Assembly: GCA_964612295.1 (NCBI GenBank) | Contig: CAZTDY010000005.1 | Coordinates: 1-64,000, forward strand | From: CAYQJL01 sp964612295 | GTDB taxonomy: Bacteria; Eisenbacteria; RBG-16-71-46; CAIMUX01; WJJG01 | Direction: 5' to 3' | DNA: 64,000 nt | In this document: piece after piece, positions 1 to 7,832 of the stretch | How positions within the stretch are numbered: position 1 is the stretch's first letter | Layout of the letters: each line of letters starts with the position of its first letter | The notes under the pieces: generated by a model | Told to the model about the DNA's origin: nothing | What the model saw: the letters and a program-made list of their open reading frames with translations, nothing else | Database searches by the model: none | Position numbers and translations under genes: made by a program

Positions 1-79
1 TATGAGACCATCGCCACGCGTTCGGCTTTGCAGAATCACGCAACGCGATTTAGAGTAGCAGCGTTCGGGTAGGCTTGGC
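1..79. other. window edge, no supported gene
   Basis: Frame 1 is open from the window edge to a TAG at 70-72 and could be the last 23 codons of a gene that begins outside. Nothing in those residues is recognisable and other short readings are possible, so no gene is called. Confidence 0.3.
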
Positions 80-114
80 GGTGGGAGCGAAGACACGCCC
101 CATTCGCTCCCACC
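80..114. terminator. 11-bp perfect inverted repeat
   Basis: Two 11-nt arms (80-90 and 104-114) pair perfectly around a 13-nt loop. There is no clear T-tract, only ATTTCA after the right arm. It lies 37 nt before the first start codon of the Clp unit, so it could end transcription from the left or act as a leader hairpin. Confidence 0.4.
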
Positions 115-151
115 ATTTCACCGATGAAGGAATTGAGAATGAGGAGGGAAC

Positions 152-1211
152 ATGAGATCGGCGTTTGTATTTCTATTCCTCCTGGGCATTGCATTGTCGG
201 CGCACGCCTCGGAGTCAGCCTACTTCTCTATCAATGTCGAAGGAGAAGTCCCACATCCCAATTATCCCGCGCCAGGATTCATCAGGACGACGCTGGACAG
301 TCTATGCTGGATTGTTGGCACCCTGGAACCTGAGCCAACCGATTCGACCGAGTGGATCGGTGAGTGCGGGGAAGGTCTCGCCGGAGCAACTGCACTATTT
401 CCAGCTTCAGGAGCAGCTCCAGAAGGTCCGTCATGTGCGCGGGCTCGTGGAGGATCGGCTTGAGCGGGCATTCTCTTCGTACCAACGAGAGAAACCTACT
501 CCGGCCACAGATGTGTTCCATTGCCTGGTATGTGCCGGCGGCAGCGAGGGGCAGCGATCCATGGCGGAGCGGACGTTTGCAGCCGAGGACATGGCAACGG
601 ATTTCAAGGACGCTGTTCGCCAGTCCCAACCCATCGGCGACCGCGTGGAGAATGGTCTGCTCAGCTTGGTGGGGGAAGCCTCGCTGCTCCACCTGCTGCG
701 GGATGACTCTGCGCTAGAGTATCGAGATGGCGTGGAGCTGACCATCTGTCCGATCGGCCGCCGGCCCTGGTCGGATGACGATGATGATCCGATGATCCTG
801 GTTCAGCGGTGGCTACGCCGCCTACTCGGCTGTGGGCTGCCCGTGGAGATCTCCAAGAACGACGATCGTGGGCCGATACGGGTGAAAGGACTGGCGGCGC
901 AATCGCTCATTACCGCGATGGGGGGAACCCATCTGCTGCTCTGGGGATCTGCCGGCTTCACGCCGATTCGCATCGAAACCGAGGAAGGGCCCTCGACCGC
1001 ATCAACCCCTCCCAACAATGGCCCCCTAAGCCACCCTGTCAGCTATGTGTTCAACTGGGAGGAGCGGGGTAGAGAACTCCTGAGTCCGGTGGCCGATCTG
1101 CGTACCGGCTCTGTGTTGGTCAATCGGGATCCCTCCTACCTGCAGCGGCGAGTGTTCCTCCTGACTGCACTCGCAGTTCCGCCGGTGTTCCTTTCGGGGG
1201 AGGGGGTATGA
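152..1211 (+). CDS. unknown protein paired with ClpB-like ATPase, apparently frameshifted
   Basis: Unrecognised gene. ATG at 152 follows a strong AGGAGGG ribosome site and opens with a hydrophobic signal-like stretch (residues 1-20). That frame stays plausible to about nt 367, then becomes low-quality and stops at 463. The next frame is protein-like from about nt 370 to the TGA at 1211. Removing one G from the run at 368-371 would join them into one protein of about 350 residues. The alternative is two genes, the second starting at GTG 360 without a ribosome site. The distal part is helical, with an acidic DDDDD patch; no catalytic motif was found. Its stop overlaps the next start (ATGA, 1208-1211), so it is translationally coupled to the ATPase and probably works with it. 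The shift could be a sequencing error, a real mutation or recoding. Confidence 0.55.
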
Positions 1212-3469
1212 AGACCGTCCGTCTACCGATCCTCCTCCACGAGACGGCCGGGTTCCACACGGCCGTGCTGGTGGAAGACCATGAAGACCTCGCCGCCTAT
1301 GGATCAACGGAGTCCCAGGCTCTGAATCGACTACAGAAGTACTGTACATGGCGTGCGCGAACGGACTGGAAGTGGCTGGATAGCGACCTTGAGGATCCCA
1401 AGTTGGTGACCTTTGCAGTTCGCGTACACACAACATACCGGGAAGGGATTCGACTCTTTCCTGCCAAGGAACCCATCACCCTCCAAGTTCCCTGCGTGTA
1501 TGGAAAACACGCAAACGGTCTCGGATTCTGTTCGTTGCCAACCCTCGGGATCCGATTCTCCTATTTTCCGGAACGAGGGGCGCTGCGACGATTGGTGACC
1601 AGCTATGTCACGGAGAATCTCAAAGGTCTCACGCCACAGGAGGCCGCCCCGTTTCTCGGCCCAGATCGCGCCCGATTGGATACGCTTGTCGTGCGCGGGG
1701 AGTTCCGAGGTCGACCCGCGACTGATGATGATCAGCCCACGCTCACTGCCGTAGCTGAACCGCTGTTGCGTCGTGCCAGGGGAAGACGTCGCGGTGGTGT
1801 CTGGGAACGCGATCCGTTGATCGAGCAAGTGGCGTCACTTCTGCAGCGGGAACGATGCAGCGTCCTTCTTGTGGGCGACGGTGGTGTGGGCAAGACGACC
1901 ATCCTCACGGAAGCTGCCGGCTTGCTCATCTCGCGCCTGAAGAAGGATGGTCACACCGAAACCGAGAGCGGAAGACTGTTTTGGACGACAAATGCCGGGC
2001 GCCTCATTGCCGGTATGCGCTACCTTGGTCAGTGGCAAGAGCGCTGCGAGACGATCATCGAGGAACTCTCGCAACTGGATGGTCTGCTATGCATTGAGAA
2101 CCTCCTGGACTTGGCACGGGCGGGGGGGCGAGAACCGCGCGATAGCATCGCCGCCTTTCTCCACCACTACATCGAGCGAGGTGAATTGCGCTTGATCGCG
2201 GAGGCGACGCCGGCAGAGCTGGAGGCCGTGCGCCGATTGCTACCGGGGTTGAGCGACTCCTTCCACACCGTTCGAATTCCAGCTCTTGAGCCCGACGAGT
2301 CCATGCGGGTGCTTGGACAGATCGCGCTGACCGGTCAGCGCAGCCACCGGATCCAGTGGGATGGCACGCTGCCCCAGGTCATCCAAGCCCTCTTCAGCCG
2401 CTACGCATCCTACGGTGCCTTTCCAGGCAAGAGCAGCGAGTTCATGGTGAAACTCATCAATGAGGTGCGCCGGAAGTCGGTGAAGAGACTGACGGCCGAT
2501 CATGTCTATCGCATGTTCTCTCGCGACACGGGCCTCCCGGAGTCGATTCTCAGGGCGGATCAAACGCTCAATCCTGCGGATGTCCTCGAGAGCTTCCGAG
2601 CGCAGGTGATCGGCCAGGAAGCAGCGTGTCAGGCTGCCGCCGATCTCGTCACCGTCTTCAAGGCGGGGCTCAACGATCCTGGTCGCCCCATTGGGACGTT
2701 CCTCTTCTGTGGGCCCACGGGTGTGGGCAAGACCGAGATGGCCAAAGCTATGGCCCGCTACTTCTTCGGGCAGGGGCAGAAGGGCGAGCGCATGGTGCGC
2801 CTGGATATGAGCGAACTCTCCGGCCCCCTGGCGGGGGAGCGACTGATCGGAAGCCTCAGTGGGGAGCCGAGTGAGTTCATCCGGCAGATGCGGGCTGAGC
2901 CGTTCTCCATCGTGCTCTTCGACGAAATCGAGAAGGCCGCTCCTGAGGCGTTCGACGTCTTGCTCAGTGTTCTTGACGAAGGCCGCCTGGCCGATCCCTA
3001 CGGGCGGGTCACTTCCTTCCGGAGCGCCATCATCATCATGACGTCTAATATCGGGGCTGACACTCATCGCCCGGTCGGGTTCCACGAGGCCGGAACCGAG
3101 TCCTACGGTGGAGAAGTTCAGGCCTTCTTCAGGCCGGAGTTCGTCAACCGCATCGATCACATTGTGACCTTCAGCCCTCTAAGCCGGGCGGCAATTCGAG
3201 CCATCGCCCAAAAGGAGCTTCAGGAGGTTGTGAAGAGGGAAGGCCTGGCCGCCCGAGGCTTGCGCCTGAAGTGGAACGAAGACCTGGTGGATCTTCTGTG
3301 CTCCAAAGGTTATGACGAACGCTACGGGGCTCGTCCGCTGCTTCGGGCGATCGACAGCATTGTGGTGACACCGCTCTCACGGCTGCTGGTTGACGACCCG
3401 GAGTTGTGCGATTGTACGCTGGTCGTGAGCAGAAGATCGGACAGTCTGGCGGCCTTTGATCTCGAATGA
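1208..3469 (+). CDS. ClpA/ClpB-like double AAA+ ATPase
   Basis: A 753-residue AAA+ unfoldase-like protein. Residues 1-200 form an unrecognised N-terminal region, not the usual Clp N-domain repeats. The first AAA module has an intact Walker A (GDGGVGKTT, about 222-230), but its Walker B reads LLCIEN instead of the usual FIDE. The second module is canonical: GPTGVGKTE (502-510), VLFDEIEK (about 567) and an FVNRID arginine-finger region (about 646), followed by a ClpB D2-small-type C-terminus (YDERYGARPLLRAI). It lacks a ClpB middle coiled coil of normal length and no clear ClpP-docking loop was seen. It overlaps the upstream gene by four bases. A role in remodelling damaged ribonucleoprotein or in a conflict response is inferred from its position beside RNA-repair genes. 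Confidence 0.85.
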   Translation: MKTVRLPILLHETAGFHTAVLVEDHEDLAAYGSTESQALNRLQKYCTWRARTDWKWLDSDLEDPKLVTFAVRVHTTYREGIRLFPAKEPITLQVPCVYGKHANGLGFCSLPTLGIRFSYFPERGALRRLVTSYVTENLKGLTPQEAAPFLGPDRARLDTLVVRGEFRGRPATDDDQPTLTAVAEPLLRRARGRRRGGVWERDPLIEQVASLLQRERCSVLLVGDGGVGKTTILTEAAGLLISRLKKDGHTETESGRLFWTTNAGRLIAGMRYLGQWQERCETIIEELSQLDGLLCIENLLDLARAGGREPRDSIAAFLHHYIERGELRLIAEATPAELEAVRRLLPGLSDSFHTVRIPALEPDESMRVLGQIALTGQRSHRIQWDGTLPQVIQALFSRYASYGAFPGKSSEFMVKLINEVRRKSVKRLTADHVYRMFSRDTGLPESILRADQTLNPADVLESFRAQVIGQEAACQAAADLVTVFKAGLNDPGRPIGTFLFCGPTGVGKTEMAKAMARYFFGQGQKGERMVRLDMSELSGPLAGERLIGSLSGEPSEFIRQMRAEPFSIVLFDEIEKAAPEAFDVLLSVLDEGRLADPYGRVTSFRSAIIIMTSNIGADTHRPVGFHEAGTESYGGEVQAFFRPEFVNRIDHIVTFSPLSRAAIRAIAQKELQEVVKREGLAARGLRLKWNEDLVDLLCSKGYDERYGARPLLRAIDSIVVTPLSRLLVDDPELCDCTLVVSRRSDSLAAFDLE

Positions 3470-3559
3470 GGCTCGGGTGGACGAGTTATCACCCTCAGCA
3501 CGTGGCGCACTCTCGAAAACCTGCGAGGGTTCAGAGCAAGTGTGTGGTGGGCCCATGCT

Positions 3560-4198
3560 ATGAATCAACACGAGAAGTTGCATACGCACGGGAATGGCGC
3601 CGATGGACGGAAGGGTAGTCACGTGTCTAAGCCGAATCACAGGGCGGAATCCAGGCTGTTCCTCTGCCTCGACGATTTGCAGACAGCAGTTCGTCAGGGA
3701 GAGCGCTTCAGCTACGTCCTCTTCAGAGGACATCGTTCTCGCCGAGGCAGTGCGATCGGCCCGGAGTGCCTGTCCCAGTGGTATCATGCGGAATTCGTGG
3801 TGGATGATGTACCATACCCTACTGCCGAACACTTCATAATGGCGGAGAAGGCGCGATTGTTCGGAGATGCGGAATCGGAGAGGGCGATCCTCAGCGCCAC
3901 GTCGCCGGCTGCAGCCAAGCGATTGGGGAGGCAGGTGCGGGGTTTCAAGGAAGATCTCTGGCTGCGCCAACGCTTCGGCATCGCGGTGAGAGGTAATCGC
4001 GCGAAGTTTGGTCAGAATGGGGGACCGAAGAGATTTCTTCGCTCGACAGGCTCGAAGATCCTGGCCGAGGCCAGTCCTCACGACCGGATCTGGGGTATCG
4101 GACTTGGGCCGGGTGACCCCGGCGCGAAACACCCCCGCAAGTGGAAAGGTCTCAACCTGCTCGGTTTTGTGCTGATGCAAGTCAGACACGATCTTTGA
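3560..4198 (+). CDS. NADAR-family N-glycosidase (YbiA/DUF1768-like)
   Basis: The protein has the NADAR pattern: an aromatic-rich YPTAEHFIMAEKARLFGD segment, then K-x5-GR-type and WGIGL motifs near the C-terminus (IWGIGLGPGDP). The family includes YbiA, which cleaves N-glycosidic bonds of riboflavin intermediates, and members linked to NAD/ADP-ribose metabolism and to removal of ADP-ribose from nucleic acids. Length (about 212 residues) is slightly above the family norm because of a polar N-terminal extension. The start is uncertain: ATG 3560 has only a weak GGTGGG upstream, and GTG 3623 is preceded by GGAAGGG and would remove the H/N/G-rich extension. It follows the ClpB-like gene by about 90 nt on the same strand. 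With the PARG gene at 10,021 it gives the island two ADP-ribose/NAD-type enzymes. Confidence 0.85.
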   Translation: MNQHEKLHTHGNGADGRKGSHVSKPNHRAESRLFLCLDDLQTAVRQGERFSYVLFRGHRSRRGSAIGPECLSQWYHAEFVVDDVPYPTAEHFIMAEKARLFGDAESERAILSATSPAAAKRLGRQVRGFKEDLWLRQRFGIAVRGNRAKFGQNGGPKRFLRSTGSKILAEASPHDRIWGIGLGPGDPGAKHPRKWKGLNLLGFVLMQVRHDL

Positions 4199-4348
4199 GC
4201 ATGGGCCGGAGACCATAGTGACGGGAACATGGCGACGTGGCTCACCGCACTGACGTTCCGAATTTCCTGAAAACCCCGCCCCTTTCATCCCAAGACTACA
4301 ACCATGTGCCCATGCGCCCGTGACGATTTGGAGATCGCGACTTGATCG

Positions 4349-4364
4349 TGGCACATCACTTGCA
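4349..4364 (+). promoter_or_regulatory. sigma-54-type (-24/-12) promoter
   Basis: TGGCAC, then five bases, then TTGCA. The invariant GG and GC lie at the spacing required by sigma-54, and only the optional G after TGGCAC is missing. Transcription would start near 4375, about 130 nt before the tRNA-like RNA and about 600 nt before the Band-7 gene. RNA-repair operons such as rtcBA are classically sigma-54 dependent. No enhancer-binding activator gene is visible in the window. Confidence 0.6.
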
Positions 4365-4503
4365 CAAAAGGGCGCCAGTGACAATTTGGCTCTGCTACCA
4401 GTCCAGCGGCGGCTGCAGGCAGTCCGAAACAGGGGACACCCTGCCGAGGATGGGTTCCGAATGTCGTCCCGTGTCTGGTTTCTAACCTGGGGTGGGGCAC
4501 CAT

Positions 4504-4569
4504 ACAGAATGCCGAAAGGCGGCGCGGACAGTAAATCCGTTGGGGGTTCGATTCCCCTCCTCTGTTCCA
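4504..4569 (+). ncRNA. tRNA-like RNA associated with the Band-7 gene
   Basis: The T arm is canonical: loop TTCGATT at 4547-4553, with stem 4542-4546 pairing with 4554-4558. The 3' acceptor strand (4559-4565) is followed by T and an encoded CCA (4567-4569). A 5-bp anticodon stem (4524-4528/4536-4540) carries a 7-nt loop with GTA at 4531-4533. The D arm is only GCC-GAAA-GGC (4511-4520), the variable region is about one base, position 33 is A rather than the near-universal U, and the 5' acceptor strand (4504-4510) pairs at five of seven positions. It is therefore a poor decoding tRNA-Tyr. It lies between a sigma-54-type promoter and an SPFH/Band-7 gene, as expected of the tRNA-like RNAs proposed as partners of Band-7 modules in RNA repair. 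A decayed tRNA or attachment-site remnant is the alternative. Confidence 0.55.
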
Positions 4570-4979
4570 ACCAAGAGGTCCCTGGGGTGAACGGGGAAGA
4601 GCCTTCACCAGGCCGGGGTCCGATGCTCGGTTGCCGCGATCTGGGGGATCAGTGCCGCAGCTGCGCAAAGCGACCGCCGATCGGCGGCCGCGATGCACAC
4701 TGCGCGGATTGATCGCTGGATTCGCCGCTTCCAGGCGGGAGACCACACCCAAGCGCCTTGCAGCGTGAGGATGCCGGTCATGCGCACCATCTCGATTCGC
4801 GGGAGGGCCTTGAGTCTCCCGGAAAGCGAGAAGAGTCCGCATGACCTCAATCACGCTCCGCGCGACAGGTGAGGCAAGAGGTGACTGGATCTTCCCCGGG
4901 ATCCCGAAGGGTGTGGTGCAGTGGTGATCCAGGAGATGAGCGTGGACGAGGACGATCAACGCCGGAAAGGAGAGATAGG
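4570..4979. other. gene-free stretch, probable leader of the Band-7 gene
   Basis: No credible reading frame or repeat was seen here. It would be transcribed together with the tRNA-like RNA from the promoter at 4349. It ends in the ribosome site GGAAAGGAGAGATAGG before ATG 4980. The gene-free part before the RNA (4199-4503) holds only that promoter. Confidence 0.4.
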
Positions 4980-6086
4980 ATGTTCTTCCGAAAGAAGTTT
5001 ACGATTCCCAAGGACAGTTGTGGATTTCAGTTCGAAAAGGAGGAGTTCGTAGGGCTGCTGGAATCGGGCGATCACATGATCCGCACCTGGCGGCGCAGCC
5101 CGCGCGTTGAGCTCTCCTCGATGGCTTCCCCGTGGGTGTCGGACGTCGACCTGGAACAGGTTGTTCGCGCCGGAGCCTTCGATGAAAGAGTGCAAGTGCT
5201 GGACTTGAACGACTTCGAGCGCGGACTAGCCTGGGTGGACGGCCGCTTCGACCGTTTCCTGGGCCCCGGGCTGCACGCCGTTTGGACCAATGTGCGCGAT
5301 GTGCGGGTTGAACGCATCGACGCGCGTCTTCTGCGGCTTGCGCGCGATGATCTGGCGCTGCTGCTGAACGCGGCGGGTGCGGATGAGTTCCTTCAGAGCT
5401 TCCCTGTCCCGGAGAACTGGGTGGGGCTGCTGCATGTGAACGGCCAGTTCCGGGAAGTGCTGGACACTGGTCAGCACGTCTTCTGGAAGGGACTCGCCAA
5501 ACTGGAGGTCGAGCAAGTCTCGTTCAAGGAGTTCCAGCTCGACGTGTCCGGGCAGGACATCATGACCCGCGACAAGGTCACCCTGCGGGTGAATGCCGTG
5601 GTGACCGCGCGTGTTGATGATCCTAGGAAGTCCGTTGCAGTCAGTGAGGATGGACGGCAGGCGCTCTACAGAGAGGCTCAGCTCGCTCTGCGCACCGTCG
5701 TGGGCGGCCGGACCCTCGATGAGTTCCTGCAGGACAAGGAGCAGGTCGCGAACGAGTGGCGCCAATCGCTCGAGTCTGCGGCCGAGGCACTCGGGCTCGC
5801 ATTGCGCTCAGTCGGTGTCCGCGATGTCATCCTGCCGGGTGACATGAGGGAATTGCTGAACAAGGTCACCGAGGCGGCCAAGGCGGCCGAGGCCAACTTC
5901 ATCTCCCGGCGGGAGGAAACTGCTGCGATGAGGAGTCAGGCCAACACTGCCCGGCTGTTGGAGAACAACCCAACGCTGATGCGTCTCCGCGAGCTGGAGT
6001 CTCTTGAGCGAATCGCCAAGGAGTCCAACCTGCAGCTCGTCCTGGGCGAACAGGGGTTAGTGGAGCGGATCAGCAAGCTGCTGTAG
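4980..6086 (+). CDS. SPFH/Band-7 domain protein
   Basis: A 368-residue slipin/stomatin-type protein with two similar halves: a beta-rich N-terminal copy (about 10-150), then the SPFH core (about 150-280; MTRDKVTLRVNAVVTARVDD is characteristic). An Ala/Glu-rich helix follows (about 290-345) that should mediate oligomerisation. There is no N-terminal membrane segment, unlike ordinary slipins, so it is probably cytosolic or peripheral. ATG 4980 was chosen for its strong AAGGAGAG site. In RNA-repair systems Band-7 proteins have been proposed as scaffolds that hold a cognate tRNA-like RNA, and such an RNA gene lies 411 nt upstream. The scaffold role here is inferred from this arrangement. Confidence 0.85.
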   Translation: MFFRKKFTIPKDSCGFQFEKEEFVGLLESGDHMIRTWRRSPRVELSSMASPWVSDVDLEQVVRAGAFDERVQVLDLNDFERGLAWVDGRFDRFLGPGLHAVWTNVRDVRVERIDARLLRLARDDLALLLNAAGADEFLQSFPVPENWVGLLHVNGQFREVLDTGQHVFWKGLAKLEVEQVSFKEFQLDVSGQDIMTRDKVTLRVNAVVTARVDDPRKSVAVSEDGRQALYREAQLALRTVVGGRTLDEFLQDKEQVANEWRQSLESAAEALGLALRSVGVRDVILPGDMRELLNKVTEAAKAAEANFISRREETAAMRSQANTARLLENNPTLMRLRELESLERIAKESNLQLVLGEQGLVERISKLL

Positions 6087-6240
6087 ACTGGGCCCGGACC
6101 GAGGGCTGCCTGCGCCGTGATTGGGGCAGGTGGCCCCGGTCTGAGGCCGGCTCCGTTGATGTCACGAGCCACATGGAGTGACCTGCGTGGTCCGCGCGAC
6201 CGCGCTGTGTTGACGGATGGAAACCGCGAGGAGGTGAGGG

Positions 6241-6987
6241 ATGCTCGACCGAGAGCTTACCAGGGCGCCGATGAGAACAAGAACTCTCATCGTAGTGCTC
6301 CTCGCCTTGCTGCCTTTGGGTGGAGTGCTCCGCGCGCAGGATGATCGCCCGCACGCGGCTACCTATACCCACGCGCTCTCGACCGCACGGCAGATGAGGG
6401 ATACATTGCGCAGTCGTCTCGCGCAGGCTGAAACTGATTCCGCGCGAGCAGCGATTGAGGAGGAAGCAGGCAACCAGCTGACGTCAATCGTCTGCGAGAT
6501 TCTGCTGCCGGCATGGATCGATACCCCGTGGAGTTTCGATGGGATGACGGTTCAACCGGGCGAAGGCACCATCGCCTGCGGCTACTTTGTGACGACCCTT
6601 CTGAGGGACGCGGGATGTGCCCTGGATCGTATCAGACTGGCGCAGGTTCCGTCTGAGACGATGATCCGGGAACTGCTGGCACCGGAATCCATCCAGCGGT
6701 TCAGCGACACGCCGATTGATCGGTTCCTGCGATCGGTGCTTGAGTCGGGGCCTGGGCTCTTCATTGTCGGACTGGATTGCCACGTGGGGTTCATCCGGTG
6801 CGATGGCAGCAACGTGCGATTCGTCCATTCATCCTACATGTCGCCCTGGCGTGTTGTGGATGAACCGGCGCGCCAGTCGAGAATCCTGGCCGGGTCTCGG
6901 TATCGCGTTCTCGGGAAGCTGGCCAATGACGAGGTATTCCTGAACTCATGGCTCGTGGCTGAATCCGTACCTGCTGCACCCAGGTAG
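6241..6987 (+). CDS. predicted exported cysteine hydrolase (NlpC/P60-like)
   Basis: A 248-residue protein with a signal peptide starting at residue 11 (MRTRTLIVVLLALLPLGG). The ribosome site AGGAGGTGAGGG lies directly before ATG 6241. After a helical stretch there is Cys113 in IACGYFV at the start of a helix, then His181 in LDCHVGFIRCDG and a second His in FVHSSYMSPW. This order, Cys-helix then His-strand, fits a papain-like/NlpC-P60 peptidase or amidase acting in the periplasm. The assignment rests on those motifs only. It lies between the Band-7 and RlaP genes on the same strand. Whether it belongs to the repair system or is a bystander cannot be decided from the sequence. Confidence 0.6.
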   Translation: MLDRELTRAPMRTRTLIVVLLALLPLGGVLRAQDDRPHAATYTHALSTARQMRDTLRSRLAQAETDSARAAIEEEAGNQLTSIVCEILLPAWIDTPWSFDGMTVQPGEGTIACGYFVTTLLRDAGCALDRIRLAQVPSETMIRELLAPESIQRFSDTPIDRFLRSVLESGPGLFIVGLDCHVGFIRCDGSNVRFVHSSYMSPWRVVDEPARQSRILAGSRYRVLGKLANDEVFLNSWLVAESVPAAPR

Positions 6988-7020
6988 GAGGGATGTCAGT
7001 GACAGCAGGGAGGACTCAAC

Positions 7021-7800
7021 GTGTCAGCTCACGACCGAATCGCAGACGTTCTCGCTTCAATTGAGAACTACGAAGACGTCCGCATCCTCTACGCCTGTGA
7101 GTCCGGGAGTCGTGGTTGGGGCTATCCGTCAAAGGACAGTGACTATGACGTCCGCTTTGTCTATGCCAAGCCTCTGGATTGGTATCTCGCGGTTGAGCTC
7201 GACCGCCAGTCCGATGTCATAGAACGAGGCGTGACCGGTGACCTGGATGTGAGCGGTTGGGATTTGAAGAAGACGCTGTTCTTGCTTGCGAAGTCGAATC
7301 CCCCGCTCCTCGAGTGGCTCAGCTCACCCATCGTCTACCATGATCGGGACGCGTTCGGAGCCCGCCTTCTCGAGTTGGCAAGCCAGACCTTCTCGGCGAA
7401 GGCCTCAGCCTACCACTACGGGCGAATGGCCAAGCAGAACCACGACCGGCTCCGGCGTGACCCCAACTGCTCTGCCAAGTTGCTCCTCTACATTCTCCGG
7501 CCTCTCTTCGCGCTTCGCTGGCTGGCGGAGCGAAGGGCCATCGTGCCCATGTCATTCGACACAATGGTGGAGAGTTGCTCTGATGATGAATCGGTCAAGA
7601 CCGCCATCCGGGACCTTGTTGACAGGAAGCGATCAGGCGACGAAGGGGATCGAGCGAGAGACCATACCCGGATTCTTGAATTCATCGATCAGGAGATTGA
7701 ACGAGTCGACGAGGCAATCACATCCCACGACGGTCAGCCCGCGGGTTTCGAGGCTGTGAACCGGTTCTTCAGGAGCGAGCTGCAGCGCGTGTGGGCCTGA
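7021..7800 (+). CDS. RlaP-type nucleotidyltransferase
   Basis: GTG start behind AGGGAGGA. Residues 25-50 contain the pol-beta nucleotidyltransferase signature GSRGWGYPSKDSDYDVRFVY: a Gly-Ser motif followed by the metal-binding D-x-D pair. The segments GWDLKKTLFLLAKSNPPLLEWL and HYGRMAKQNHDRL are typical of the RlaP (YcgL, DUF-type) family, named for its association with RNA ligases. Members are predicted to add nucleotides to RNA ends during repair. Length (259) matches the family. It lies in the same island as an RNA ligase (10,897), a CCA-adding-type enzyme and a 3'-5' exonuclease, consistent with end-trimming, re-addition and sealing of RNA. Confidence 0.88.
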   Translation: MSAHDRIADVLASIENYEDVRILYACESGSRGWGYPSKDSDYDVRFVYAKPLDWYLAVELDRQSDVIERGVTGDLDVSGWDLKKTLFLLAKSNPPLLEWLSSPIVYHDRDAFGARLLELASQTFSAKASAYHYGRMAKQNHDRLRRDPNCSAKLLLYILRPLFALRWLAERRAIVPMSFDTMVESCSDDESVKTAIRDLVDRKRSGDEGDRARDHTRILEFIDQEIERVDEAITSHDGQPAGFEAVNRFFRSELQRVWA

Positions 7801-7832
7801 GATCGCCGAAGCGTGGAAACGTTGGGCGCCAG

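Noticed and set aside
4504..4569. Functional tRNA-Tyr or tmRNA 3' end
   Set aside because: The anticodon GTA and CCA tail suggest tRNA-Tyr, but a class II variable arm, a normal D arm and U33 are all missing, and the tmRNA 5' half is not found upstream.
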